A DNA stretch of 8,422 nt from NCBI GenBank assembly GCA_905215055.1, contig CAJMOH010000080.1, forward strand, positions 1 through 8,422. Direction: 5' to 3'. Of this stretch, positions 1-7,163 are shown piece after piece. The notes beneath the pieces were generated by a model, which was not told the origin of the DNA, did no database searches, and saw only the letters and a list, made by a program, of their open reading frames with translations. The stretch is from an uncultured bacterium. GTDB taxonomy: Bacteria; Bacillota; Clostridia; Oscillospirales; Acutalibacteraceae. Both the position numbers and the translations under genes were made by a program. How positions within the stretch are numbered: position 1 is the stretch's first letter; the number at the start of each line of letters is the position of its first letter.

Positions 1-3000
1 GGCCATCTGGGAGTTGTTTTTCGTGACCTTTTTCCGCACGCCGGTCACCAGGCCCAGTACCGTCACCCACTGGCCGTCCTGATAGCGGGCGTTCTCCTGC
101 TCTCCCGCGCTCTGGAGAATCTCGTCCATCCGGGCATAGCCGCCCTCCTGATACAGCCCGGCATAGGCGGACATGGGGTGTCCGGAAAGGTACATTCCCG
201 TGACCTCCTTCTCCATATTCAGCTTGTCCGCCTGAGAGAAGTCCTCCGCCTTGTCCAAAGCCGGCTCTCCCCCGCCGGCGGAATCGGGCGTATCGAAGAA
301 GCCCATCTGTCCCTCTACATTCCGGCGCTTGTCAGCCTCCAGAGACTCCAGCACCCGCTCCACAGAAAGGAGCATCTCCCGGCGGTTGTTCCCCAGGCCG
401 TCCAGGGCGCCGCATTTCACCAGGCTCTCAATGGCGCGGCGGTTCAAATCCCGGCCAGACATGCGCTTGCAGAAATTGTAAAAGGAGGTGAAGTCCCCGC
501 CGCCCCGGCGCTCCTCCACCATGCGGGCAATGACGCCCCGGCCCAGATTTTTCACCGCCAGCAAGCCGAAGCGGATGCTTTTCCCCACCACGGTAAAGCC
601 GCTTTCGCTGTAATTGACATGGGGCGGCAGCACCGCGATCTCCAGCCGGCTGCACTCCTCGATGTATTCCGCCACCTTGCCGGTCTGTCCCAGCACGCTG
701 GACAGCAGCGCCGCCATATACTCGCAGGGATAGTGGCACTTCAGGTAGGCGGTCTGGTAAGCCACCACCGCATAGCCTGCCGCGTGGGGCTTATTGAAGG
801 CGTAGGAGGCAAAATTGGTGATCTCCTGAAACAGCTCCTGAGCGGTCTGCTGGTCCACGCCCCGGCGGAGGCAGCCCTCGATCTCCACGGAGCCATCCTC
901 TCCCAGCTGCCCGTGGATGAACACTTCCCGTTCCCGTTCCAGCACATCGTGCTTCTTTTTGGCCATCGCCCGGCGGACAATGTCCGCCCGGCCCAGGGAG
1001 TAGCCCGCCAGGTCCCGGAAAATCTGCATCACCTGCTCCTGGTAGATGATGCAGCCGCCGGTAGGCTCTAAAATAGGCCGCAGCAGCGGGTGCCTGTACT
1101 GCACCGAGTCCGGGTTCTTCCGGCTCTCCAAATACTGGGGAATAAACTGCATGGGGCCGGGCCGGTACAGGGAGATGATGGCGATCAGGTCCTCCACACA
1201 GGTGGGCTGGGCCTGGACCACCAGACGCTTCATGCCCCCGGATTCCAGCTGAAACACCCCTTCGGAATTGCCCTCGGACAGCATACGGAAGGTAGCCTGG
1301 TCGTCCTCGGGGACGGCCTCCACGGAAAAGTCCGGGTTCTGCCGGCGGATCAGCTTTTGGGCGTGGTCAATAACCGACAGGTTCCGCAGGCCCAGAAAAT
1401 CCATCTTCAGCAGGCCCAGCTCCTCAATGGCGGTCATGGTGTACTGGGTGACTACCGCGTCGTCATTTTTGGACAGAGGGACATACTCCATCACCGGCCG
1501 GTCGGTAATCACCACCCCCGCCGCGTGAGTGGAGGCGTGGCGGGGCATGCCCTCCACCTTCCGGGCCATGTGAAACAGGTCCTCCACCTGGGAGTCGGAT
1601 TCCACTCGCTCCCGCAGCTCCTTGGACTGCTTGAGCGCCGTGTCCAGGGTCATGCCCAGGGACAGGGGTACCAGCTTGGCAACCTGGTCCACCTTGTTGT
1701 AGGGAATGTTCAGCGCCCGGCCCACATCCCGCAAAGCCCCCCGCGCCGCCATGGTGCCGAAGGTGACGATCTGGGCCACATGGTCCGCGCCGTACTTGTC
1801 CATTACATAGTCGATCATCTCGTCCCGGCGCTCGTCGCTGAAATCGATGTCAAAGTCGGGCATGCTCACCCGTTCCGGGTTCAAAAAGCGCTCAAACAGC
1901 AAATGATAGCGCATGGGATCCACATTGGTAATGCCCATGCAGTAGGCCGCCAGGCTTGCCGCCCCAGAGCCCCGCCCAGGCCCCACGGGAATACCCACGC
2001 TTTTGGCGTAGCGGATAAAGTCCCAGACAATCAGGTAATAGTTGACATATCCCATCTGAGAGATGACCCGGATCTCGTACTCCAATCGGTCCTTCAGCTC
2101 CTGGCTGGGGTTTTCCCCGTACCGGTAAAGCAGGCCCTCCTGACACAACCCCCGGAAGAACTCCAGATTGCCGCTGCCATCAGGCGTGGTAAAGGCCGGC
2201 AGCTTGGTGTGGCCAAAATCCAGCTCTACATGGCACCGCTGGGCGATGGCCCAGGTGTTGCCGGCGGCCTCCGGCACATCGGGGAACAACGCCCGCATCT
2301 CAGCCTCGCTTTTCAGGTAAAACTCATCGGAGCCAAACTCCAGGGTTCCCTCATCCTCCACGGTGCGGCCGGTTTGGATGCAGATCAGCACATGGTGCAT
2401 TCGGCTGTCCTGGGGAGCGATATAATGGCAGTCGTTGGTACACACCAGGGGAATCCCCGTCTCCCGGGAAAGGCGGATAAGCTGGGGGTTTATCCGCTTT
2501 TGCTCGTCCAGGCCGTGGTCCTGCAGCTCTAAAAAGAAATTTCCCGGGCCAAAGATCTCCTGATAGGTCAGGGCAGCCTCTCTGGCGCCTTCATAGTCGT
2601 TGCGGGAAAGAGCCCGAGGGATCTCCCCGGCAAGGCAGGCGGAAAGGGCAATCAAGCCCTGGTGATGCTGGCGCAGCAGGTCCAGATCCACCCGGGGCTT
2701 GTTGTAAAAGCCTTCCACCCACGCCTTGGACACCAGGGCGATCAGATTGCGATAGCCCTCCTCGTTCTCGCAGAGAAGCACCAGATGCCGGCTTTCCCCG
2801 TCCAGCTCGTGGACCTTGTCAAACCGGGTGCGCCGGGCCACATACACCTCGCAGCCGATGATGGGCTTAATTCCCCGCTTTTTCGCGGCCTTGTAAAACT
2901 CCACCACGCCGTACATAACCCCGTGGTCGGTAATGGCCACCGCCTCTTGACCCATCTCCTTGGCAGCGTCCAAAAGCCGCTCTATGCGGCAGGCGCCGTC

Positions 3001-3045
3001 GAGAAGGCTGTATTCCGTGTGAACATGCAGATGCGCGAAGGCCAT
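1..3045 (-). CDS. dnaE: DNA polymerase III subunit alpha DnaE, C-terminus cut by window edge
   Basis: Replicative DNA polymerase of the C family; in Firmicutes that also carry PolC it typically extends RNA primers. 1015 codons are present, no stop. An N-terminal PHP domain begins HLHVHTEYSLLDG (residues 5-17); by alignment to mycobacterial DnaE1 all nine metal ligands are kept: H7, H9, D16, H41, E66, H87, C137, D205, H207. The palm catalytic aspartates are in PDFDIDF (D397, D399) and KMDFLGL (D549). Later come a helix-hairpin-helix segment (CGALDGLG, 878-885), a candidate beta-clamp motif QMGFF (913-917) and the start of an OB fold (about 993 onward). Roughly 150 residues appear to be missing off the left edge, judging from usual family length. 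The ATG at 3045 has AAGGAGG 8 nt upstream (3054-3060) and lies 20 bp after the membrane-protein gene, so it is probably the operon's seventh gene. Identification is very secure. Confidence 0.97.
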   Translation of the reverse strand, partial: MAFAHLHVHTEYSLLDGACRIERLLDAAKEMGQEAVAITDHGVMYGVVEFYKAAKKRGIKPIIGCEVYVARRTRFDKVHELDGESRHLVLLCENEEGYRNLIALVSKAWVEGFYNKPRVDLDLLRQHHQGLIALSACLAGEIPRALSRNDYEGAREAALTYQEIFGPGNFFLELQDHGLDEQKRINPQLIRLSRETGIPLVCTNDCHYIAPQDSRMHHVLICIQTGRTVEDEGTLEFGSDEFYLKSEAEMRALFPDVPEAAGNTWAIAQRCHVELDFGHTKLPAFTTPDGSGNLEFFRGLCQEGLLYRYGENPSQELKDRLEYEIRVISQMGYVNYYLIVWDFIRYAKSVGIPVGPGRGSGAASLAAYCMGITNVDPMRYHLLFERFLNPERVSMPDFDIDFSDERRDEMIDYVMDKYGADHVAQIVTFGTMAARGALRDVGRALNIPYNKVDQVAKLVPLSLGMTLDTALKQSKELRERVESDSQVEDLFHMARKVEGMPRHASTHAAGVVITDRPVMEYVPLSKNDDAVVTQYTMTAIEELGLLKMDFLGLRNLSVIDHAQKLIRRQNPDFSVEAVPEDDQATFRMLSEGNSEGVFQLESGGMKRLVVQAQPTCVEDLIAIISLYRPGPMQFIPQYLESRKNPDSVQYRHPLLRPILEPTGGCIIYQEQVMQIFRDLAGYSLGRADIVRRAMAKKKHDVLEREREVFIHGQLGEDGSVEIEGCLRRGVDQQTAQELFQEITNFASYAFNKPHAAGYAVVAYQTAYLKCHYPCEYMAALLSSVLGQTGKVAEYIEECSRLEIAVLPPHVNYSESGFTVVGKSIRFGLLAVKNLGRGVIARMVEERRGGGDFTSFYNFCKRMSGRDLNRRAIESLVKCGALDGLGNNRREMLLSVERVLESLEADKRRNVEGQMGFFDTPDSAGGGEPALDKAEDFSQADKLNMEKEVTGMYLSGHPMSAYAGLYQEGGYARMDEILQSAGEQENARYQDGQWVTVLGLVTGVRKKVTKNNSQMA

Positions 3046-3053
3046 GACAGCCC

Positions 3054-3060
3054 CCTCCTT
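3054..3060 (-). promoter_or_regulatory. Ribosome binding site of dnaE
   Basis: On the minus strand this reads AAGGAGG, a full match to the anti-Shine-Dalgarno, 8 nt before the dnaE ATG. It fixes the start and suggests efficient independent initiation even though the gene is distal in the operon. Confidence 0.85.
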
Positions 3061-3065
3061 TCCCG

Positions 3066-3611
3066 CTACTTCTCCGAGGCCAGGTATTCCTCGGTCACCT
3101 CAATCCAAAAATAGTATTCCATGCCGATGTTCTCCTGAGAGGTCCCCCAGTAGAACTCCTCACAGACCAGGTAGACACCCGGCTCCTGGGGACACTGGAA
3201 ATAATCCGCCGTCTCCGCATAGACCCGGCCCTCCTCATCGTAGATGGTGAAGGCAAAGTCCCCGTTTTCCGACTCCCCCTGAGGCAGTATGGAGGTGGAG
3301 TGGTCAAACACCACTCCGGGGGCGCTGTCCCCTATCTCGCTGGGTACCAAACGGCGGGTTTCTGTCCGGACCCCTTTCTCCGTGGTGTAAATCTGGTTTT
3401 CCAAGGGGGTATACTCCTCCCCGCCGCTTTTCAGGGTGACAGTGCCCACCTGGGGCGGCCCGCCGTCCACCTGTCCCAGCAGCAGATACATCACCGCCAG
3501 GATGAAGCCCACCATCAAAACGGCGCCGCCGTATACGGCCAGCTTCATGCGCCAGCTGCCCTCCACCTTCATGCCGTCAAGCCTTTTTTGCACCTTGTCC
3601 TTCAGCGCCAA
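3066..3611 (-). CDS. Single-pass membrane protein of unknown function (181 aa)
   Basis: I do not recognise a family. The protein has a short basic N-terminus (KDKVQKR, K15, R21, K23), one hydrophobic segment at about residues 24-45, then an acidic, aromatic-rich domain of about 135 residues. Positive-inside charge suggests the N-terminus is cytoplasmic and the domain is outside. Its pattern (short alternating hydrophobic stretches such as FAFTIYDEEGRVYAE and GVYLVCEEFYW) looks beta-rich; C140 and C150 are its only cysteines and could form a disulfide. There is no lipobox or cleavable signal site visible, so it is probably membrane-anchored. The start is TTG, chosen because GGAAGGGGG sits 7 nt upstream; an internal ATG at codon 14 lacks such a site. 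It lies 18 bp after whiA and 20 bp before dnaE, so it is co-transcribed with them. Some related clusters carry an HPr/Crh-type gene after whiA; this protein bears no resemblance to HPr. Gene reality is likely, function unknown. Confidence 0.85.
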   Translation of the reverse strand: MALKDKVQKRLDGMKVEGSWRMKLAVYGGAVLMVGFILAVMYLLLGQVDGGPPQVGTVTLKSGGEEYTPLENQIYTTEKGVRTETRRLVPSEIGDSAPGVVFDHSTSILPQGESENGDFAFTIYDEEGRVYAETADYFQCPQEPGVYLVCEEFYWGTSQENIGMEYYFWIEVTEEYLASEK

Positions 3612-3618
3612 CGCCGTT

Positions 3619-3627
3619 CCCCCTTCC
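3619..3627 (-). promoter_or_regulatory. Ribosome binding site supporting a TTG start
   Basis: Minus-strand GGAAGGGGG lies 7 nt upstream of the TTG at 3611 and within the 18-bp gap after whiA. It is the reason for choosing TTG rather than the ATG 13 codons further in. Confidence 0.65.
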
Positions 3628-3629
3628 GG

Positions 3630-4568
3630 TTATTCCAGCAGGCTGGAAATCCCACGCTTTTCCATAATTTCTTCTCCCAGCCGCAGCAGCCGCTGCAGCC
3701 GGTGGTTTACGCCGCTGCGGGTCAACCCCAGCCGCTCTCCCAGCTCCCGCAGAGTCATATCCGGGTGGTCCAGCCGAAGGCGGGCCAGCTCCTGCAGCTC
3801 CTCCGGCAGACTGTCCAGCCCCATGGTGTCGCTGATGGCCGCGATAGCCGCCGTCTGCCGGGCCGAAGCGGAATAGGTCTTGTCCATGTTGGCCGTCTCA
3901 AAATTGGTTTTGCGGTTGATGTTGTTTTTAACCTCTTTGTACATCTTCACCTGCATCAGCTCCATGGCGGCGTTAGACGCCCCCAGGTAGGTGAGAAGGT
4001 CCTCAATGGGGCCGCTGCCCTTTAGGTACACCACATAGCCGCCCTTCCGCCCCGCTATTGCCGGAGACAGGGGAAATCCCTGGACCTCATTCAAAAGGGT
4101 GTACAGGTCGTTGGCCAGATTTTTGTGCGGGACGGAAAATTCCAGATGGTATTCCTTGGCGGGGTCCGTGGCGGTTCCACAAGTGAGAAACGCCCCCCGC
4201 AGAAACGCCGCCGCGCAGCAGTCGTTTTCCAGGTTTGCCCGGTTCAGCCGCAGGCTTGTCTCCTGCCCCGTATGGCCGAACTCCTCCAGCAGCCCCTGCC
4301 GGGAGCCGGCGTCGGGCAGGCTCACCCGGTAGGCGGGGCGCTTCCGCCGGCTGACCCCGAAGGTCAGCTCCCCGGATACCCCAGCCCCTGCCGCGGCCAG
4401 TTCCAGCAGCCTGCGGGCCACCGCGCCGTTTTCCGTGACAAAGGCGGTCTCTTTTAATGTAAAGCACCGAGAGAACAGCCAGGCCCCGTAGCACTCCGCC
4501 CGCAGGCAGCACTCCCGCTTGAACTCCACCTTGCACAGCTCGGTTTTGATGTTGGATGAAAAGGACAT
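3630..4568 (-). CDS. whiA: DNA-binding protein WhiA
   Basis: WhiA is a conserved Gram-positive DNA-binding protein: a sporulation regulator with WhiB in Streptomyces and a factor in division and chromosome segregation in Bacillus. At 312 aa the length is normal. The order is an N-terminal WhiA domain (about 1-110), a degenerate LAGLIDADG homing-endonuclease-like core (FLRGAFLTCGTATDP at 122-136, then GPIEDLLTYLGASNAAMEL around 186-204), the family block NRKTNFETANMDKT (218-231), and a C-terminal helix-turn-helix (MTLRELGERLGLTRSGVNHR, 271-290) that resembles the sigma region 4 fold. The second core helix lacks acidic catalytic residues at the usual place, as in other WhiA proteins, so DNA cleavage is not expected. 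The ATG has AAGGAGG 11 nt upstream. It follows rapZ by 48 bp, the widest gap in the cluster; in Bacillus the gene yvcK would sit here. Confidence 0.96.
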   Translation of the reverse strand: MSFSSNIKTELCKVEFKRECCLRAECYGAWLFSRCFTLKETAFVTENGAVARRLLELAAAGAGVSGELTFGVSRRKRPAYRVSLPDAGSRQGLLEEFGHTGQETSLRLNRANLENDCCAAAFLRGAFLTCGTATDPAKEYHLEFSVPHKNLANDLYTLLNEVQGFPLSPAIAGRKGGYVVYLKGSGPIEDLLTYLGASNAAMELMQVKMYKEVKNNINRKTNFETANMDKTYSASARQTAAIAAISDTMGLDSLPEELQELARLRLDHPDMTLRELGERLGLTRSGVNHRLQRLLRLGEEIMEKRGISSLLE

Positions 4569-4616
4569 GACAGATTCTCCCTCCTTCCAATCGGGCCGCT
4601 GGGTTTGGCCTTTTTC

Positions 4617-5477
4617 TTAAAACTTCTGCATATCCCGGTGGGTGACGCTGGCCTTCACGCCCTTTTCCGTCAAATGGTCGCACATGTACTGGGCCAGGGC
4701 CACGGAACGGTGATGTCCTCCCGTGCAGCCCACGGCGATGACCAGCTGGCTTTTGCCCTCCTTGGAGTAGAGGGGCAGCAGGTAGTCGATCAGGTCTGTA
4801 AAGCGGGAGACAAAGCCCTGTGTCTCCTCCTTTTCCATAACGTAGTCCCGCACGGGGGCGTCCAGACCGGTGAGGGGCCGCAGGGCCTCGTCATAGAAGG
4901 GGTTGGGCAGACAGCGCACGTCAAAGACCAGGTCCGCCTCCATGGGAATACCAAATTTAAACCCAAAGCTGATACAGTGTACCGACAGGGAGTCCTGGGC
5001 GCTGGAGAGAAACAGCTCACTGATTCGAGCCTTCAGCTGAGCCGGGGACACCCCGGAGGTGTCGATGACATAGTCGGAGATCTCCTTCACCGGTTTGAGC
5101 ATCTCCCGCTCCAGCTTGACGGCCTGCTCCAAGGCGCCGCCCATTTCGTCGGCCAGAGGATGCTTGCGGCGGGTCTCCTGAAAACGGTTTACCAGCACCC
5201 CGTCGGAGGAATCCAGAAACAGGATCTTATAGGGCTTTTTGTCCCGCTTCAAGGACTCCATGGCGGTGAAGAACGACTTGAACAGCTCCCCGCCCCGGGT
5301 ATCTGTCACCACAGCCGCCCGGTTCCGCACCCCCTCGGACTGGATGCACATGTCGTAAAACACGGGAATCAGCGCCGGCGGCAGGTTATCCACACAGAAA
5401 AAGCCGATGTCCTCCATGGCGTGCATGGCCCGGGTTTTCCCTGCCCCGGATAGTCCCGTTAGAATGACAAATTCCAT
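4617..5477 (-). CDS. rapZ: RNase adapter / nucleotide-binding protein RapZ (YvcJ family)
   Basis: RapZ-family P-loop protein of 286 aa, the usual length. The N-terminal half has Walker A GLSGAGKT (8-15), VDNLPP (29-34), DTRG (59-62) and a Walker B-like FLDSSD (87-92). The C-terminal half has the conserved blocks SFGFKFGIP (170-178), DVRCLPNPFY (186-195) and GCTGGHHRS (250-258); in Escherichia coli this half binds small RNAs GlmY/GlmZ and glucosamine-6-phosphate. Bacillus YvcJ hydrolyses GTP and affects competence. The enterobacterial sRNA partners are not known from Clostridia, so the role here is inferred only as a metabolite-responsive regulator. The open frame extends 67 codons upstream into murB, but the ATG at 5477 begins the conserved MEFVILTGLSGAGKT and has AAGGGGG 6 nt upstream. 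It starts 14 bp after murB, consistent with co-transcription. Confidence 0.96.
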   Translation of the reverse strand: MEFVILTGLSGAGKTRAMHAMEDIGFFCVDNLPPALIPVFYDMCIQSEGVRNRAAVVTDTRGGELFKSFFTAMESLKRDKKPYKILFLDSSDGVLVNRFQETRRKHPLADEMGGALEQAVKLEREMLKPVKEISDYVIDTSGVSPAQLKARISELFLSSAQDSLSVHCISFGFKFGIPMEADLVFDVRCLPNPFYDEALRPLTGLDAPVRDYVMEKEETQGFVSRFTDLIDYLLPLYSKEGKSQLVIAVGCTGGHHRSVALAQYMCDHLTEKGVKASVTHRDMQKF

Positions 5478-5491
5478 AACGCTCCCCCTTT

Positions 5492-6412
5492 TTACTCTTC
5501 CCCAGTCACGCGAATCTCCGGCTCCAGCCGGACGCCCTTGCGCTCGTACACCTCCCGCTGAATCTGGCGGATCAACTCCAACACATCGGCACAGGTGGCC
5601 CCGCCGGTGTTCACAATGAATCCGGCGTGCTTGGGACTGACCTGAGCTCCGCCTACCTGCCGCCCCTTCAGACCGCATTCCTCGATAAGCGCCGCGGCGT
5701 AGTAGCCCTCCGGCCGCTTGAACACGCTGCCGGCGCTGGGCATGTCATAGGGCTGCTTTCCCTTCCGCCGGGCCATCAGGTCCTCCATTTGGGCGGCGAT
5801 TTGGGCCGGGTCTCCGGGGGACAGCCGGTACTCCACAGAGGTGATGACCTCCCGTCCCCCTGTATAACGGCTTTTCCGGTAGGAAAACCGCAGATTCTCC
5901 CCAGAGGCGCTGCCCTCTTCCCCGGCAGGGCTTAGATGGAACACCCGCTCCACCACGTCCTTCATCTCCCCTCCGTAGGCGCCGGCGTTCATATAGGCCG
6001 CGCCTCCCACGGAGCCGGGAATACCCCAGGCAAATTCCAGGCCGGTCAAGCCTCGGTCACGGGCGAAGGCGCACACCGAGGCCAGGCTTGCCCCCGCCCC
6101 GGCCCGCACCAGGCCGCCGGACAGCAGCTCTACCCGCTTCAACTCGCCGGAAAGCAGCAATACTGCCCCTCGGATTCCCCTATCGCTCACCAGCAGGTTA
6201 GAGCCCTTTCCCAAAAGCAAAAAGGGCATGCCCTCTTCCCGGAGAACCGCCAGCAGGCCCTTCAGCTGGCTCACAGCTTCCACCGTGACAAACCGGTCCG
6301 CCGGCCCGCCGATTTGGAAGGTGGTGTGGCGGCTCATGGGCTCCTGCTCCAAGCAGGAGCAGCCCAGTCTTTCAACAGCCCGGTCAAAGGAGGCAAAAGA
6401 AGGCAGGGTCAT
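5492..6412 (-). CDS. murB: UDP-N-acetylenolpyruvoylglucosamine reductase MurB
   Basis: Cytoplasmic FAD enzyme that uses NADPH to reduce UDP-GlcNAc-enolpyruvate to UDP-MurNAc, the second committed step of peptidoglycan precursor synthesis. The 306-aa protein shows the FAD-binding blocks HTTFQIGGPADRF (29-41), LLGKGSNLLVSD (66-77) and GIPGSVGGAAYMNAGAYGG (130-148). Active-site candidates are the YRKSRY segment (178-183), Ser229 in PSAGSVFKRP, which would donate the proton to the flavin-reduced intermediate, and Glu298 in LEPEIRV. The layout and length match type II MurB. The ATG at 6412 is 1 nt beyond the TGA of the preceding PHP gene, and GAGGAG lies 8 nt upstream inside that gene, so translation is probably coupled. 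A longer in-frame start at 6487 would overlap the PHP gene by 74 nt and adds no conserved sequence. Confidence 0.97.
   Translation of the reverse strand: MTLPSFASFDRAVERLGCSCLEQEPMSRHTTFQIGGPADRFVTVEAVSQLKGLLAVLREEGMPFLLLGKGSNLLVSDRGIRGAVLLLSGELKRVELLSGGLVRAGAGASLASVCAFARDRGLTGLEFAWGIPGSVGGAAYMNAGAYGGEMKDVVERVFHLSPAGEEGSASGENLRFSYRKSRYTGGREVITSVEYRLSPGDPAQIAAQMEDLMARRKGKQPYDMPSAGSVFKRPEGYYAAALIEECGLKGRQVGGAQVSPKHAGFIVNTGGATCADVLELIRQIQREVYERKGVRLEPEIRVTGEE
6340..6360 (-). other. Strong inverted repeat in the 5' part of murB
   Basis: Perfect 9-bp arms GCTCCTGCT (6340-6348) and AGCAGGAGC (6352-6360) flank a 3-nt loop. In murB mRNA it falls about 53 to 73 nt after the start codon and encodes residues around 18-24. 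A hairpin this GC-rich could slow a ribosome or RNA polymerase, but no U-tract follows, so it is not an intrinsic terminator. It may be chance. Confidence 0.5.
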
Positions 6413-6413
6413 A

Positions 6414-7163
6414 TCAGCTTCTCCTCTCAAAAATATGGGTATAGCGGGAGAGATAGTCGTTGAGCCGCTGAGCCGAGGCGTTGACAATCAGCTCCTCGGG
6501 GAAGTCGATCTCGGCGAGCATCTCCAGCGCGTGGCCGAAGTCCCCCACATAGGCCTCAAAGTGGGCGTCGGAATTGACCACAATAGGCACTCCATGGCGC
6601 TTGCAGCACAGGGCGATTTTTTTGCAATTGTCTATGTTCTGCTTTCGCGCGTCAAAGCTGTGGTTGTTGATCTCCACCAGCTTATGGTTCTCCCCAAAAA
6701 GGGGGATAACCTTCTCATAATCGTAGGCGTAAAGAGGATCGCCGCTGTGAGCGATGACATTCACCCGAGGGTTCTTGGCAATTTGGCTCCACAGATGGGT
6801 ACACTTCTCCACGTCGGGATTTTCCAGCCCCGGAAGGCCCAGCCGGTGAATGGAGGCCACTACCCAGTCCAGCTGACCGGCATAGCTTTCGCCCAAATCT
6901 GTGTTGCCCTCAAAATCCAGAATGTTGGTCTCCGCTCCCACAATGGTAAGCACGCCCTTGTAGTGCAGGGGCAGCTCATGCAGGCTGGAAAAGTACCAGT
7001 CCACCGGAGAGCCGGGCATCACGCCGGTATGGTCGGCAATGGCCAGGGCGTACAGGCCCTTATCCCGGGCAGCGCCCACCATTTCGGAAAACGTGCTGTG
7101 AGCGTGACCGGAAAACAAAGTGTGCGTATGGAGGTCGGCTACAATAGTATATGCGTGTTTCAT
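6414..7163 (-). CDS. PHP-domain metal-dependent phosphoesterase, YcdX-like
   Basis: Member of the PHP family closest in pattern to Escherichia coli YcdX, a trinuclear zinc phosphatase of unclear physiological substrate. The 249-aa chain is essentially one distorted TIM barrel. All nine YcdX metal ligands can be placed: H12 and H14 in DLHTHT, H20 in SGHAHST, H45 in IADHTG, E78 in GAETN, H106 in SIHR, H139 in AHSGDP, and D199 and H201 in NSDAH. The conserved EINNHSF (164-170) is also as in YcdX. Histidinol phosphatases of the HisK type are relatives, but there are no histidine genes nearby and the motif spacing fits YcdX better. The start ATG overlaps the hprK stop by 1 nt (TGATG), with AAGGAT 11 nt upstream, and murB begins 1 nt after its own stop. 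Tight coupling suggests a shared task with HprK or MurB, which is inference. Confidence 0.92.
   Translation of the reverse strand: MKHAYTIVADLHTHTLFSGHAHSTFSEMVGAARDKGLYALAIADHTGVMPGSPVDWYFSSLHELPLHYKGVLTIVGAETNILDFEGNTDLGESYAGQLDWVVASIHRLGLPGLENPDVEKCTHLWSQIAKNPRVNVIAHSGDPLYAYDYEKVIPLFGENHKLVEINNHSFDARKQNIDNCKKIALCCKRHGVPIVVNSDAHFEAYVGDFGHALEMLAEIDFPEELIVNASAQRLNDYLSRYTHIFERRS
6421..6427 (-). promoter_or_regulatory. Ribosome binding site of murB inside the PHP gene
   Basis: Minus-strand AGAGGAG ends 8 nt before the murB ATG at 6412 and lies within the last codons of the upstream gene. It decides the murB start against the longer in-frame candidate at 6487 and supports coupled translation. 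Confidence 0.75.

Noticed and set aside
178..1071. 297-codon plus-strand open frame
   Set aside because: Same codon-register shadow of dnaE, with no ribosome site or recognisable domain.
1090..2532. 480-codon open frame on the plus strand, antisense to dnaE
   Set aside because: It is in exact codon register with dnaE, so its openness only reflects rare TTA, CTA and TCA codons in dnaE. The product is rich in L, H, Q, G and V with no domain, and dnaE is unmistakable.
4594..4616. Possible plus-strand terminator (GGCC repeats followed by T5) between rapZ and whiA
   Set aside because: The stem is only about 4 bp, there is no plus-strand gene to terminate, and on the minus strand there is no T-tract after it.
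5478..5678. N-terminal extension of rapZ by 67 codons
   Set aside because: The extension overlaps murB out of frame, is arginine-rich and non-conserved; the RapZ family begins at the ATG at 5477 with its own ribosome site.
6413..6487. N-terminal extension of murB by 25 codons
   Set aside because: It lies inside the PHP gene and lacks conserved residues; the GAGGAG site points to 6412.
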